From: an uncultured Oscillospiraceae bacterium
Lineage (GTDB): Bacteria > Bacillota > Clostridia > Oscillospirales > Ruminococcaceae
Assembly: GCA_900552945.1 (NCBI GenBank)
Contig: USBI01000001.1
Coordinates: 21,411-85,410, forward strand
Direction: 5' to 3'
Length of the DNA: 64,000 nucleotides
The notes under the pieces are model-generated. The model made no database searches and had not been told where the DNA came from. It saw nothing but the letters and a program-made list of their open reading frames with translations. A program made the position numbers and the translations under genes. This document shows positions 1 through 8,748 of the stretch, in pieces; position 1 is the first letter of the stretch, and each line of letters begins with the position of its first letter.

Positions 1-843
1 ATATTCATTCCCGCTCTCATCCTGGCCTACCGAATCATACGGGAGAAGATTGATCTGACGCAGCGGCTCGGTTTCTATTTCTGCCTTTACGCTGTACCCG
101 GGGCGAAAAGCAGAATTCTTTTCATCCAGGCGCACCGTTACATCAATTACCGTTTCAAAGGATGTACCGGACAACTGTTTCCGAGCAGAGGAGGATATTT
201 CTTCTACCGTTCCACTGATTTCAATACTTGGAAATGCGACACTGTTTACTGTAACAGCCTGTCCCGTTTGAATTTTGGCGACATCACTTTCCGACACGCT
301 TAAAACAGCTGTCAACTCATCACTTTCTGAAATAGCAGCGAGTTCCTGTGACGGAAGAATCAATTTTCCCGTCGCTACTCCTATACTGGTGATGATTCCG
401 CTTTTGGGAGCAGTGATTTCATCCGGTAAAACCGAAGCGAGCTGTTCAGATGACATATTTCCCAGCACATTGATCAGAGTGGAAGCCACTCCGCCGATGC
501 TGCCGGTTTCAGATGATGCAAGTCCGGTGGAAGCAAGCTCAAGAAGCAAAGCAATGGTATTTTCTTTATCAACCTGCATAAGTACATCTCCAGCTGAAAC
601 TTCATCTCCAGTTGAAACCATAACCTTTTTAAAAACCAATGGATAATCAGAAGTAACCGCAAGTTTGTCGCGTTCCTGTACAGTTCCGGTTGTATAAACA
701 GCCTCACTGTAATAATCCGTTTTCATACCTGTTATTTTAATGGATGGGAAACACATGTTCGCAATTTGCGGAATGGTTAACAACAGCAGCAGCATTGCGA
801 TTGTTAACGATGTTAAAATCAAATATTTTCTGCAGCCACTCAA
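1..843 (-). CDS. HlyD/MFP-type efflux adaptor, 3' end outside window
   Basis: Membrane-fusion-protein (HlyD-like) adaptor that would work with an ABC exporter encoded further downstream on the minus strand. The translated frame opens with a short basic stretch and one hydrophobic segment (about residues 6-27), then a barrel/lipoyl-type region (VMVSTGDEVSAGDVLMQVD) and a second half-lipoyl block (ITAPKSGIITSIGVATGKL) typical of the family. The coiled-coil hairpin between them is very short, as in Gram-positive MacA/YknX-like proteins. A TTG start at 843 fits the AAGAGGTG site upstream; a GTG at 852 overlaps that site and is less likely. The protein runs off the window edge, so its C-terminus and partners cannot be seen. 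Confidence 0.75.
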   Translation of the reverse strand, partial: MSGCRKYLILTSLTIAMLLLLLTIPQIANMCFPSIKITGMKTDYYSEAVYTTGTVQERDKLAVTSDYPLVFKKVMVSTGDEVSAGDVLMQVDKENTIALLLELASTGLASSETGSIGGVASTLINVLGNMSSEQLASVLPDEITAPKSGIITSIGVATGKLILPSQELAAISESDELTAVLSVSESDVAKIQTGQAVTVNSVAFPSIEISGTVEEISSSARKQLSGTSFETVIDVTVRLDEKNSAFRPGYSVKAEIETEPLRQINLLPYDSVGQDESGNEY

Positions 844-852
844 TGCACTCAC

Positions 853-1247
853 CTCTTCAACACTTATCGGTTTTAGTTTTACTGTGGAATTTCAAAATAT
901 ACCCGATCCAAATGAAAAAGGCAGGATAACTCATATCGCATTCTTCCGAAAAAAAGAAGAGTGTTTCATAAAGCACCCTTCTTAACAAAATTATAAAAAA
1001 TATTATTATACTACATCCAAACCAAAGCCGTTACATATATGACTGTTCATATACACTCTATTTTTCATACTTTTACTGATTTATAATAGATGCATCCGAT
1101 CACTTGCTCATAATCCCTTTGATCAACAACATGAGCCGGCTTTATTTAAAAAGCCGGCTTTCGTCTTAGTAAAGAAACTTTAAGGAATAATAATCACACA
1201 GGAACAAACACTAAACACAACAACAATATGTCAAAGAGGTGTTCCGG
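853..1247. other. Intergenic stretch
   Basis: About 400 bases between the divergent adaptor gene and the small Cys-rich gene. It is AT-rich and holds one clear hairpin, listed separately. No further gene is supported; short open frames on the plus strand here are antisense to the start of the adaptor gene. Confidence 0.6.
1134..1166 (+). terminator. GC-rich hairpin, terminator-like
   Basis: A perfect 10-bp stem (AGCCGGCTTT / AAAGCCGGCT) with a 6-nt loop, followed by TTCGTCTT. No plus-strand gene ends just upstream within the window, so it may instead end an unannotated small transcript. Confidence 0.5.
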
Positions 1248-1466
1248 TTGAATATGATCTTGTGCAGTGAAAATTGCGTTTATCAAAGAGATGGTATTTG
1301 CACATTAGAACATACTGCAATTCCAACAGCAGGTGCGTTAGACATCTGCTGCTATTTTCTGCCCAAAAATCAAGCGCCTGGGGAAAGAAAATTTCCTTTG
1401 CAGGAACCGCCTGCTATCAATCACCCGCGTCAAGATCCGCCGTCAGGAAAATCAATGTTTTTTTGA
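1248..1466 (+). CDS. Small Cys-rich protein (clostridial CxxxCxYxxDGxC type)
   Basis: A small soluble protein of about 72 residues with six cysteines. The N-terminal pattern (CSENCVYQRDGICTLEH, later CCYF) matches a family of short clostridial proteins that databases often mislabel 'hydroxymyristoyl-ACP dehydratase'; the real function is unknown and metal binding is only a guess from the Cys spacing. AAGAGGTG followed by TTG at 1248 (6-7 nt) is the best start; GTG 1239 lies inside the ribosome site and ATG 1254 is an alternative. The C-terminal 25 residues are Pro-rich and low in complexity. It ends 4 nt before the convergent end of radA. Confidence 0.6.
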   Translation: MNMILCSENCVYQRDGICTLEHTAIPTAGALDICCYFLPKNQAPGERKFPLQEPPAINHPRQDPPSGKSMFF

Positions 1467-1470
1467 CCTG

Positions 1471-2859
1471 CTATTTCTCAAACGCCGCAGCAGAGGCTTG
1501 CTTTATATTGCTTACACCGATAATCTCAATTCCGTCCTGCAAATCAGGAACAGCATAAATCTGCTTAAGCGCCTGTTTTGGCACGATACAGCGGGTAAAA
1601 CCCAAACGCTTTGCTTCTTTTACACGCTGCACAATATTGGTCACCGTTCGAATCTCGCCAGCTAATCCCAATTCTCCGAAAGCCAATAAGCCATCGTCCA
1701 ATGGCTTATCACGCAAACTTGAAATCAGGGCCAGTACAATTGAGAGATCGGCTGCAGGTTCATCCAGCCTCAAACCACCGACGATATTGATATATGTGTC
1801 AAGCGCACCGAAAAAATAACCCGCGCGTTTTTCCAGTACAGCAATCAAAAGCGACAAGCGATTATAGTCAAAGCCGGCCGACATTCTTCTCGGTGTACCA
1901 AACCCGGTTTTTGTCACCAGTGCCTGCACCTCCGCCATGATTGGGCGGGTTCCTTCCATAATGCAGGCCACGCATGTACCGCTGACACCCTTGGGGCGCC
2001 CGGAAAGCAGCATCATTGAGGGGTTTTCTACCTCATTCAAGCCATTGTCCATCATTTCAAACACGCCGATTTCATTGGTAGAACCATAACGGTTTTTAAC
2101 CGCGCGGAGAATTCGGTAAGAAAAGTTGCGCTCTCCTTCAAAGTACAGCACTGCATCAACAATGTGCTCTAGTACCTTCGGGCCAGCGATTGCTCCATCC
2201 TTGTTGACGTGGCCTACCAGAAACATCGGGACTTCTTCCGACTTCGCCGCTCTCATTAAGGCAGCCGTACATTCCCGTACCTGCGTAACGCTTCCGGACG
2301 ACGAATTGATCTGCGCAAGGTTCATCGTTTGAATCGAGTCGATGATCACAATATCCGGTTTCTGAACCATAATCGTCTGTACGATTGTTTCTACATCTGT
2401 TTGAGAAATAATGTAAAGGTTCTCACTTTCCACGCCCAGGCGCTGCGCGCGAAGTTTGAGCTGCCGGATTGATTCTTCACCCGATACATATAAAATGCTG
2501 TGTTCTTTTCCCAGATATTCACAGATCTGCAACAGCAATGTAGACTTACCAATACCGGGATCGCCGCTCAACAGATTGACCGAACCTTTTACAAGTCCGC
2601 CCCCAAGTACCCGGTCGAATTCCGAAAGGCCGGTACGGTAACGCACTTCGGCGCTCGTATCAATTTCCGAAATCCGCAAAGGGGTGACTGCCTTCGCAGA
2701 TGTAACGGTCGCACCGGTATTTCTGGATGACGGTGTTATCGCCTGTATCTGCTGCTGTTCAAATGTATTCCATTCCCCGCAAGAGGGGCATTTGCCATTC
2801 CATTTCGCGGCTTCATATCCGCAGTTGCTGCAAATATATACTTCTTTTACTTTTGCCAT
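1471..2859 (-). CDS. radA: DNA repair protein RadA (Sms)
   Basis: RecA-like ATPase that drives branch migration of recombination intermediates and helps DNA repair. An N-terminal four-Cys zinc finger (C10, C13, C24, C27) is followed by a RecA core with Walker A GDPGIGKST (about residue 100), the RadA-specific KNRYG motif (about residue 257) and a C-terminal Lon-protease-like domain (DLSIVLALISS region). The length of 462 residues is normal. It begins 23 nt after the end of cwlD and probably shares its transcript. RadA is cytoplasmic and normally constitutive. Confidence 0.97.
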   Translation of the reverse strand: MAKVKEVYICSNCGYEAAKWNGKCPSCGEWNTFEQQQIQAITPSSRNTGATVTSAKAVTPLRISEIDTSAEVRYRTGLSEFDRVLGGGLVKGSVNLLSGDPGIGKSTLLLQICEYLGKEHSILYVSGEESIRQLKLRAQRLGVESENLYIISQTDVETIVQTIMVQKPDIVIIDSIQTMNLAQINSSSGSVTQVRECTAALMRAAKSEEVPMFLVGHVNKDGAIAGPKVLEHIVDAVLYFEGERNFSYRILRAVKNRYGSTNEIGVFEMMDNGLNEVENPSMMLLSGRPKGVSGTCVACIMEGTRPIMAEVQALVTKTGFGTPRRMSAGFDYNRLSLLIAVLEKRAGYFFGALDTYINIVGGLRLDEPAADLSIVLALISSLRDKPLDDGLLAFGELGLAGEIRTVTNIVQRVKEAKRLGFTRCIVPKQALKQIYAVPDLQDGIEIIGVSNIKQASAAAFEK

Positions 2860-2882
2860 TTATTTTTCTTTCCCTTCTCCGT

Positions 2883-3602
2883 TCACGCAAGAAGATAATC
2901 CATCAATCCGGTAAAAATTGTAAAGGCTACTTTACTTTGATATTCCTCATCCAGCAAAAGCGCTTCCTCATCCGGGTTGGAAAGAAAACCGCATTCACAC
3001 AAAACCGCCGGAACTTCCGCATGGAACATCAAAAACAAATTGCTTTCGGCCGGTTTGATTTCCCGCGTGTTTTCAGGTTGAAGCATCATAACAAACGCGG
3101 ACTGTATTGACTGTGCCAGCTGCTTTGAAGCATTTTGATTCTGGCTGTAAAAAATCTGTGCGCCATGCACAGACGAATCCTCGTATTTGTTCAAATGAAT
3201 CGAAAGCACAATCGCACCCGGGTCCTCGTTGTAAATCTCAAGCCGATTATAAAGGTCCGACCGCTTCTGCTCTGAAATCGTGTTTGCATCCTCATCGTGG
3301 ATGGAACGATCGTCTTCCCTTGTCATAATGACCCGAAAACCGCATAAAGTCAATAAATCATGGAGCTTCTGTGAAATGGAAAGATTGATTCCCTTTTCAA
3401 CCGATCCACTGTACCCCACAGCTCCGCCGTCTTCGCCGCCATGTCCCGGGTCGATGACAATTGTACGCGCAGAGGAACCCGCCGTATTGGCCGGTATATT
3501 TCGTTCAATGTGAAATACAGCCGCTGCCAAAGCAGTTGTGGTAACCACAACTGCAGCCGCGACTGATATGACTCGAGTCCATTTTTTATTCATACGCTTC
3601 AC
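2883..3602 (-). CDS. cwlD: N-acetylmuramoyl-L-alanine amidase, CwlD-like
   Basis: Amidase_3 cell-wall hydrolase. CwlD removes peptide side chains in the first step of muramic-delta-lactam formation in spore cortex. Residues 10-31 form a signal/anchor helix. The zinc ligands are visible: His in VIDPGHGGEDGGA (about residue 54), Glu in the stretch after the first core, and His in LSIHLN; the catalytic Glu is in LCECGFLSN. There is no separate wall-binding domain, and 239 residues is the usual CwlD size. The assignment to CwlD rather than another Amidase_3 rests on size, anchor and the other sporulation genes in the window. It lies upstream of radA. Confidence 0.85.
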   Translation of the reverse strand: MKRMNKKWTRVISVAAAVVVTTTALAAAVFHIERNIPANTAGSSARTIVIDPGHGGEDGGAVGYSGSVEKGINLSISQKLHDLLTLCGFRVIMTREDDRSIHDEDANTISEQKRSDLYNRLEIYNEDPGAIVLSIHLNKYEDSSVHGAQIFYSQNQNASKQLAQSIQSAFVMMLQPENTREIKPAESNLFLMFHAEVPAVLCECGFLSNPDEEALLLDEEYQSKVAFTIFTGLMDYLLA

Positions 3603-3652
3603 CCATCATAAAATCTATTTTATATTATGACGGATGAAACTAGAATAGTACA

Positions 3653-4243
3653 TTACTTTTGAGGCTTGTCGGTTTCTTTTGATTTGTTTTTATACAAAAT
3701 CCTGTCACCGACAAAGATTCCCTTTAACCCCATAGTATAGCCAAAATGGCAGGTCAGCGGGATAATCATATCCAGCAAAAACAGGTAAACAAAATGATAC
3801 CAGGACAGATCAATTGCATATGCGCTCGGAGCAAAAATAGAGATCAAAGGCCAGAAAAACGGATTTAAAATTCGGTAAACAATAAATACATCCGGCAGAA
3901 TTCCCTGATTCATCAAAATAAGCCAAACAGTTGTAAGCACAAACGGAGCGCACCCGATCAAGCCTGCTTTTAGCCCATATAATTTATCCGGTTTCATTTG
4001 ATTGCGTTCATAATACCCACGGTCTTTTGCTCCTCTTAAATGCAAAGGAGAATACAAAAAAGCAATCATAATAGCAAGAACGATGACTTCCAAAATCCAG
4101 AGAAGCCAGACATACTGAAACAACATAAAGGTTGATACCAGGAGAACGTCACAACACAGCAGCGCGAGCAGCAGTTTACCAATTACTCGTCCGCCCATTC
4201 CCCAAGCGCTTGGACGTTTTGTAACATAATTGTCAAAATTCAT
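3653..4243 (-). CDS. Membrane protein of unknown function
   Basis: A 196-residue integral membrane protein. Hydrophobic segments lie near residues 20-45, 48-68, 95-118 and 140-165, and the C-terminal tail is charged and Lys-rich. I recognise no catalytic motif. The first 20 residues are polar and end in a Gly-rich turn (WGMGGRV). It stands between cwlD-radA and pnp and is read in the same direction. It ends 50 nt before the cwlD start, so it could be the first gene of that transcript. Confidence 0.7.
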   Translation of the reverse strand: MNFDNYVTKRPSAWGMGGRVIGKLLLALLCCDVLLVSTFMLFQYVWLLWILEVIVLAIMIAFLYSPLHLRGAKDRGYYERNQMKPDKLYGLKAGLIGCAPFVLTTVWLILMNQGILPDVFIVYRILNPFFWPLISIFAPSAYAIDLSWYHFVYLFLLDMIIPLTCHFGYTMGLKGIFVGDRILYKNKSKETDKPQK

Positions 4244-4398
4244 TTTCCTACCTCTAATCTCCCCACCGCGACCGTTTTTTCATTTTTGCACAGCACACGG
4301 CTTTTTTCACTATACTAATAAAAAATTATAGCGGATTTTTTAAAGCGAGTCAATCAAACACAGGCGGGATTCTGGTTGTTTGCAAACTGTTTACATTT

Positions 4399-4428
4399 AA
4401 AAAGGCCGAGAGCTTTGCTCTCGGCCTT
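4399..4428 (-). terminator. Terminator of pnp
   Basis: A perfect 12-bp stem (AAAGGCCGAGAG on the plus strand and its complement) with a TTTTT run on the minus-strand 3' side, placed 15 nt past the pnp stop codon. Confidence 0.88.
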
Positions 4429-4442
4429 CCATTACAAATCAA

Positions 4443-6557
4443 TTATTTACCCTGTTTTGCAGCAATATCCGCTAAAGCATCTTTGCGGGAAAGATTGATG
4501 CGGCCCTGATTGTCAATTTCAACAACCTTGACAAGGATCTCATCGCCAACGCTGACAACATCCTCAACCTTTTCCACACGGTGATCTTCCAGCTTAGAAA
4601 TGTGTACAAGACCTTCTTTGCCCGGAGCGATCTCAACAAACGCGCCAAAGCTCATCAAACGGGTGACGCGGCCTTTGTAAATGGCACCGACTTCCGGATC
4701 ATTTGCAATGGTGTTGACAATGAACAGCGCACGATTGCAGTTATCAAGATCAAGACCAGAAATGAAGACGTTTCCATCCTCTTCCACATCAATCTTAACA
4801 TCACAGTCAGCACAGATCTTCTGAATGACCTTTCCGCCTTTACCGATTACTTCGCTGATCTTATCTACATCAATTTTGGTGGTAACCATCTTCGGCGCAT
4901 ATTTACCAACGGTTTCACGCGGCGCCGGAAGTTCCGGAAGCATGATTTCGTCCAAAATATAAATACGCGCTTTTCTTGTTTTCTCAAACGCTTCTGCAAT
5001 GATTTCCGGAGTCAAACCGTCAATTTTAATATCTACCTGAATCGCAGTAATGCCTTTATGTGTACCGCCAACCTTAAAGTCCATATCTCCGAAGAAATCT
5101 TCCAGGCCCTGAATATCAACCATGGTCATCCAGCGGTCACCTTCAGTAATCAAACCACAGGAAATACCAGCAACCGGCGCTTTGATCGGTACACCAGCAT
5201 CCATCAAAGACAAGGTGGAAGCACAGATGGAGCCCTGAGAGGTAGAGCCATTAGAAGAAAGTACTTCTGAAACAACACGAATTGCGTACGGAAACTCTTC
5301 CACCGGCGGAATGACCGGGAGAAGCGCACGCTCTGCAAGAGCGCCGTGACCAATCTCACGACGACCCGGTCCACGGCTCGGACGAGTTTCACCGACTGAG
5401 TAGGACGGGAAGTTGTACTGGTGCATATAGCGTTTTTCTTCATCTTCATCAATGCCGTCGAGCATCTGAGCATCCCGCACCGGACCAAGGGTAGTAACAG
5501 AAAGAACCTGAGTCTGACCACGGGTAAACAATGCGGAACCGTGAACACGCGGCAAAAGCGCAACTTCAGCATCCAGCGGACGAATCTCATCCAGCTTTCT
5601 GCCGTCAACACGCTTGCCATCGTCTAAAAGCCAACGACGAACGACAAATTTCTGAAGCTTGTACATGCATTCATCAACAATGCCGGTATTCTCTTCACCA
5701 ACTTTTTCATCAAACGCGGCATGAACTTCATCAATAACCGGCTGCAGGCGTGCTTCACGAATGTTTTTGTCATTTGTGTCAAGAGCGTAACGAACCTTTT
5801 CGATTGCAAACGCCTTTACTTCCTCGAACAGTTCTTCATCAACTTCCTGAGACTCAAAAGTAAACTTCTCTTTACCGATTTCTTTCTGAATCTCGCTAAT
5901 GAAAGCAACAATCTTTTTAATCTCTTCATGGCCGGTAACGATTGCTTTCAGCATCACGTCTTCCGGAACCTCATTTGCACCGGCTTCGATCATAACGATC
6001 TTTTCCGCGGTACCAGCAACAGTCAGAGTCAAGTCGGATTTTGCGCGCTGCTCAACATTCGGATTAAGAATGATCTCTCCGTCCACCAAACCAACGTTGA
6101 CGCCGGCAATCGGTCCATTCCACGGAATGTCAGAAATAGACAAAGCAACGGACGTACCAATCATACCGCAGATTTCCGGGGAATTGTCAATGTCGCTTGC
6201 GAGAACAGTCATAACGACTGAAACATCGTTGCGCATATCCTTCGGGAAAAGCGGACGAATCGGACGGTCAACGCAGCGGGAAGCGAGAATTGCTTTTTCG
6301 CTCGGACGGGACTCACGTTTGATGAACGAGCCCGGAATTTTACCGACCGCATAGAGTTTCTCTTCAAAATCGACGGACAGCGGGAAAAAGTCAATGTCCG
6401 GCCGCGGTTTTGCCGCTGCGGTAACGTTTACCATAACAACTGTTTCACCGTAACGCACCCAGCAGGAACCGTTTGCCAGTTCACTGGTTTTCCCGGTTTC
6501 AATAATGAGTTCACGCCCGGCGTACATGGTTTTGAAAATTTTAGCCTGTCTTGCCAT
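4443..6557 (-). CDS. pnp: Polyribonucleotide nucleotidyltransferase (PNPase)
   Basis: 3'-to-5' phosphorolytic exoribonuclease of mRNA decay. It carries two RNase PH domains separated by the PNPase helical domain, then a KH domain with the GKGG loop (VIGKGGKVIQ, about residue 565) and a C-terminal S1 domain (GAIYKGRVTRLMSFGAFVEI). The length of 704 residues is normal for Firmicutes. An AGGAGG site precedes the ATG. It follows rpsO, the widespread rpsO-pnp order, with a terminator-like hairpin and a long imperfect hairpin between them (listed separately). Confidence 0.98.
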   Translation of the reverse strand: MARQAKIFKTMYAGRELIIETGKTSELANGSCWVRYGETVVMVNVTAAAKPRPDIDFFPLSVDFEEKLYAVGKIPGSFIKRESRPSEKAILASRCVDRPIRPLFPKDMRNDVSVVMTVLASDIDNSPEICGMIGTSVALSISDIPWNGPIAGVNVGLVDGEIILNPNVEQRAKSDLTLTVAGTAEKIVMIEAGANEVPEDVMLKAIVTGHEEIKKIVAFISEIQKEIGKEKFTFESQEVDEELFEEVKAFAIEKVRYALDTNDKNIREARLQPVIDEVHAAFDEKVGEENTGIVDECMYKLQKFVVRRWLLDDGKRVDGRKLDEIRPLDAEVALLPRVHGSALFTRGQTQVLSVTTLGPVRDAQMLDGIDEDEEKRYMHQYNFPSYSVGETRPSRGPGRREIGHGALAERALLPVIPPVEEFPYAIRVVSEVLSSNGSTSQGSICASTLSLMDAGVPIKAPVAGISCGLITEGDRWMTMVDIQGLEDFFGDMDFKVGGTHKGITAIQVDIKIDGLTPEIIAEAFEKTRKARIYILDEIMLPELPAPRETVGKYAPKMVTTKIDVDKISEVIGKGGKVIQKICADCDVKIDVEEDGNVFISGLDLDNCNRALFIVNTIANDPEVGAIYKGRVTRLMSFGAFVEIAPGKEGLVHISKLEDHRVEKVEDVVSVGDEILVKVVEIDNQGRINLSRKDALADIAAKQGK

Positions 6558-6578
6558 ATAAACCTCCTGTTGTTTCTC

Positions 6579-6654
6579 TATGGCAAGGGACCTAGCATTA
6601 AAGCAAACGCCCGATGCTCAGGCACTTGATTTAGTGCTAATCTCCTCTGCCATA
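6579..6654 (-). promoter_or_regulatory. Long imperfect hairpin in the pnp leader
   Basis: The 19-nt arm at 6579-6597 and the 20-nt arm at 6635-6654 are nearly complementary (TATGGCA at the base, TGCTA/TAGCA near the top) and enclose a second smaller stem (GTGCCTGAGCATCGGGC region). The hairpin lies 22 nt upstream of the pnp start. In enterobacteria, a double-stranded pnp leader cut by RNase III mediates PNPase autoregulation; the same role here is inference. Confidence 0.6.
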
Positions 6655-6676
6655 TTGTTCTTTAAATAAATACCAA

Positions 6677-6703
6677 AAGGCAGATGGGAAAACCACCTGC
6701 CTT
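6677..6703 (-). terminator. Terminator between rpsO and pnp
   Basis: The stem AAGGCAGGTGG / CCATCTGCCTT (minus strand) has a TTTT loop and is followed by TTTGG. It sits 10 nt after rpsO. The weak T-run suggests partial read-through into pnp. Confidence 0.7.
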
Positions 6704-6713
6704 ATAGCCTGTT

Positions 6714-6980
6714 TTACTTACGGATACCAAGTTTTGCAATGATTGCACGGTAACGCTCAATATCTTTCTTCATGAGATAGTTGAGCAGATTACGACGGCG
6801 TCCAACCATTTTCAAAAGGCCGCGGCGGGAATGATGGTCCTGCTTATGGACTTTCAAATGCTCAGTCAGATCGTTGATCCGTTTTGTGAGGATTGCGATC
6901 TGTACTTCCGGAGAACCGGTGTCATGATCGTGCAGTTTGTTTTCGTTGATAACCGCTGTTTTTTCTTCTTTTCTCAGCAT
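6714..6980 (-). CDS. rpsO: 30S ribosomal protein S15
   Basis: Small-subunit protein that binds 16S rRNA helices 20-22 early in assembly. It has the normal length of 88 residues and the S15 signature ([24 protein letters not shown], then [25 protein letters not shown]). A strong promoter and a structured leader lie upstream, consistent with S15 autoregulation. Confidence 0.98.
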   Translation of the reverse strand: MLRKEEKTAVINENKLHDHDTGSPEVQIAILTKRINDLTEHLKVHKQDHHSRRGLLKMVGRRRNLLNYLMKKDIERYRAIIAKLGIRK

Positions 6981-7009
6981 TACAATACACCTCTTTCAAA
7001 ATTTCGCCT

Positions 7010-7085
7010 GTGACTGAGCGGCAGGAAAGGTGCTCTCCCGAAACGGGCATGCTCCTGCGGCAAGGTACACGGCAGTCCTTTTCAG
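7010..7085 (-). promoter_or_regulatory. Structured rpsO leader, possible S15 autoregulatory RNA
   Basis: The leader folds into nested stems: GCCGCAGGAGC near 7055 pairs with GCTCC/CCTGCCGC partners, around an inner CCCGTTTCGGG hairpin. S15 leader RNAs with mimicry of the rRNA site are known in Bacillota. I cannot test the match to that class by eye. Confidence 0.45.
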
Positions 7086-7093
7086 ACTTAATT

Positions 7094-7122
7094 ATTATAC
7101 CAGCTTCATCCGCTATTGTAAA
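7094..7122 (-). promoter_or_regulatory. Sigma-A promoter of rpsO
   Basis: Minus-strand -35 TTTACA (7117-7122), 17-nt spacer, -10 TATAAT (7094-7099). It starts just past the stop codon of the DUF368 gene, so rpsO-pnp is transcribed separately from it. Confidence 0.75.
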
Positions 7123-7125
7123 GCC

Positions 7126-8031
7126 TTAATTTTCACTTTTTTCGGTTTTAATGAATTTGGATTTAAGCCACTCGCTGCTTGAAAAATACGCAAGCGCAAA
7201 TCCCACAAGCAAAACCAGAACGGATACTGCTCCCTGCCAGTCAAATGCAAAACCGGGATACAGGTCAAACAAGGAACCGACCAGAAGCCCCAGAATACCA
7301 AAGTACGTTTCCTGCGGGAATTTTTTAATGAGCACATCGATCAGCTTTGCGCCGACGAGTAATCCAACCAGAATTCCAAGACCGGCAGGCAGGCCGATCG
7401 GCAGGATGATGTGCAAAAACCGATCCATGTTAAACGGAACGAGCATAGCGACCGCACCGGTGACGATTGGGTAAATTCCAAGCAAAACCATAACAAACGA
7501 ACCGCTGACGCCTGGAATGATCATAGCGATTGAAGCAATCACCCCGCCGAAAAACAGCCATGCCATTGTACCGAAATCCACCTGAAAACCGGTTAAATCC
7601 ACCGTTGTTTCCGATGTCGAGGTAAACGCGATCACAACAAGCAACGCACACGCAGCCAAAAACGCAATGACAGAAACCGGACGAACTTTTTTCAGTTCAA
7701 TTTTTCCACCGCTTTTTTGAAACGCCGAACGGCAAACCAGCGGAACACTGCCAACGATCAAACCGATAAAGAAGAAGTTCGTGATCATGGGGTAATTGTC
7801 CAGCATGAAGGTAATGCCTTTACTGAACGCAAGGATTCCCGCAGCCGCGCCGACAAGAATCGGCAAAAGGAAAAGGATATTACGTTTCACATTTTTTCGG
7901 AAATTCCCGATTGCGTCAACGATTTTGTCAAATACATTTAAAATGACCATCATGGTACCGCCGCTGACACCCGGGATAATGTTTGCAACGCCAATTACAG
8001 CGCCAATAATAATGTTTTTAATTAATGTCAT
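7126..8031 (-). CDS. DUF368 membrane protein
   Basis: Integral membrane protein of the DUF368 family. It shows the family's repeated GVANIIPGVSGGTMM (residues 14-28) and IIPGVSGSFVMVLLGIYP (about 170-187) motifs, an inverted-repeat arrangement, and eight or so hydrophobic segments. Members of the family have been linked to transport of the undecaprenyl-phosphate lipid carrier; applying that here is inference. The length of 301 residues is normal. Confidence 0.88.
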   Translation of the reverse strand: MTLIKNIIIGAVIGVANIIPGVSGGTMMVILNVFDKIVDAIGNFRKNVKRNILFLLPILVGAAAGILAFSKGITFMLDNYPMITNFFFIGLIVGSVPLVCRSAFQKSGGKIELKKVRPVSVIAFLAACALLVVIAFTSTSETTVDLTGFQVDFGTMAWLFFGGVIASIAMIIPGVSGSFVMVLLGIYPIVTGAVAMLVPFNMDRFLHIILPIGLPAGLGILVGLLVGAKLIDVLIKKFPQETYFGILGLLVGSLFDLYPGFAFDWQGAVSVLVLLVGFALAYFSSSEWLKSKFIKTEKSEN

Positions 8032-8108
8032 TCTTTCACATCCTCCGTAAACGTTAACAGTTTACCATGATTTACTTCATTATACAAGTTTAATATAAGG
8101 ATTTTTCG

Positions 8109-8378
8109 TTATTTCATGCTTTGATCGTGCTGACTTTCATACTTGCGTTTGGTGGCAAGGCCTCCGCGTATATGCCGTTCTTCTTTATTAATCTGCAGGA
8201 TTTCCGCGACCTCTTTGTAGAGCTGAGGATTAACATGTTTCAAGCGCTCTGTAACATCTTTATGTACCGTACTTTTGCTGATACCAAATTTTTGTGCTGT
8301 GCTTCGAACCGTTGCTTTATTTGAAATCAAATATTCCGCCAATTCTATACTTCTGTCTTCCAAAGAGTGCTGGCTCAT
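8109..8378 (-). CDS. spoIIID: Sporulation regulator SpoIIID
   Basis: Small DNA-binding protein that tunes mother-cell gene expression during sporulation. It is 89 residues long, with a central helix-turn-helix (KATVRSTAQKFGISKSTVHKDVTERL) that is highly characteristic, and a basic C-terminal helix. The ATG at 8378 lies 9 nt after GGAGGT; the upstream GTG at 8387 overlaps the ribosome site. A sigma-E-like promoter is visible upstream. Confidence 0.95.
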   Translation of the reverse strand: MSQHSLEDRSIELAEYLISNKATVRSTAQKFGISKSTVHKDVTERLKHVNPQLYKEVAEILQINKEERHIRGGLATKRKYESQHDQSMK

Positions 8379-8417
8379 TGACCGCACACCTCCACACCAT
8401 ACAGTATTGTCTTAATT

Positions 8418-8448
8418 ATTTGTATGATGCGCGGTTTCAGGATAGTAC
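8418..8448 (-). promoter_or_regulatory. Putative sigma-E promoter of spoIIID
   Basis: Minus-strand CATACAAAT (8418-8426) closely matches the sigma-E -10 element. About 14 nt upstream is GTACTATCC, a weaker -35 candidate. B. subtilis spoIIID is sigma-E dependent. Confidence 0.4.
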
Positions 8449-8670
8449 CGGCTTTTTTGAATTAAAATAAATTCCTGCTTATATTAAAAAGGTGATGTGA
8501 AATTAAATAAAAAGTATGCCGGCGGATTGATATAACCCTTCGCGAAAACGTGTAAAATTTGCACTCGTTTTTGACAAATCCAATGGATTGGTATAAAAAT
8601 ACTTTTCCGAAACAAAAACATATAAGCCAACGCAACTCTATCAAAGAAACGAAAGCCGCCCTCTCCTATA

Positions 8671-8714
8671 AAAAAATACCGTTTAAGCTGAAAAACAGTT
8701 TAAACGGTATTTTT
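8671..8714 (-). terminator. Terminator of the GH43 gene
   Basis: Long stem (AAAAATACCGTTTAA and complement) around a 12-nt loop with flanking A/T runs on both sides, 34 nt past the GH43 stop. Confidence 0.8.
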
Positions 8715-8748
8715 ATTAGACAAACAAGAAATTTACAGATTTTTCTTT

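Larger units (their letters stand above)
8379..8748. other. Intergenic stretch upstream of spoIIID
   Basis: Holds the putative sigma-E promoter of spoIIID and the terminator of the GH43 gene. Between them (about 8450-8670) I see only AT-rich sequence without a supported gene. Confidence 0.6.
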
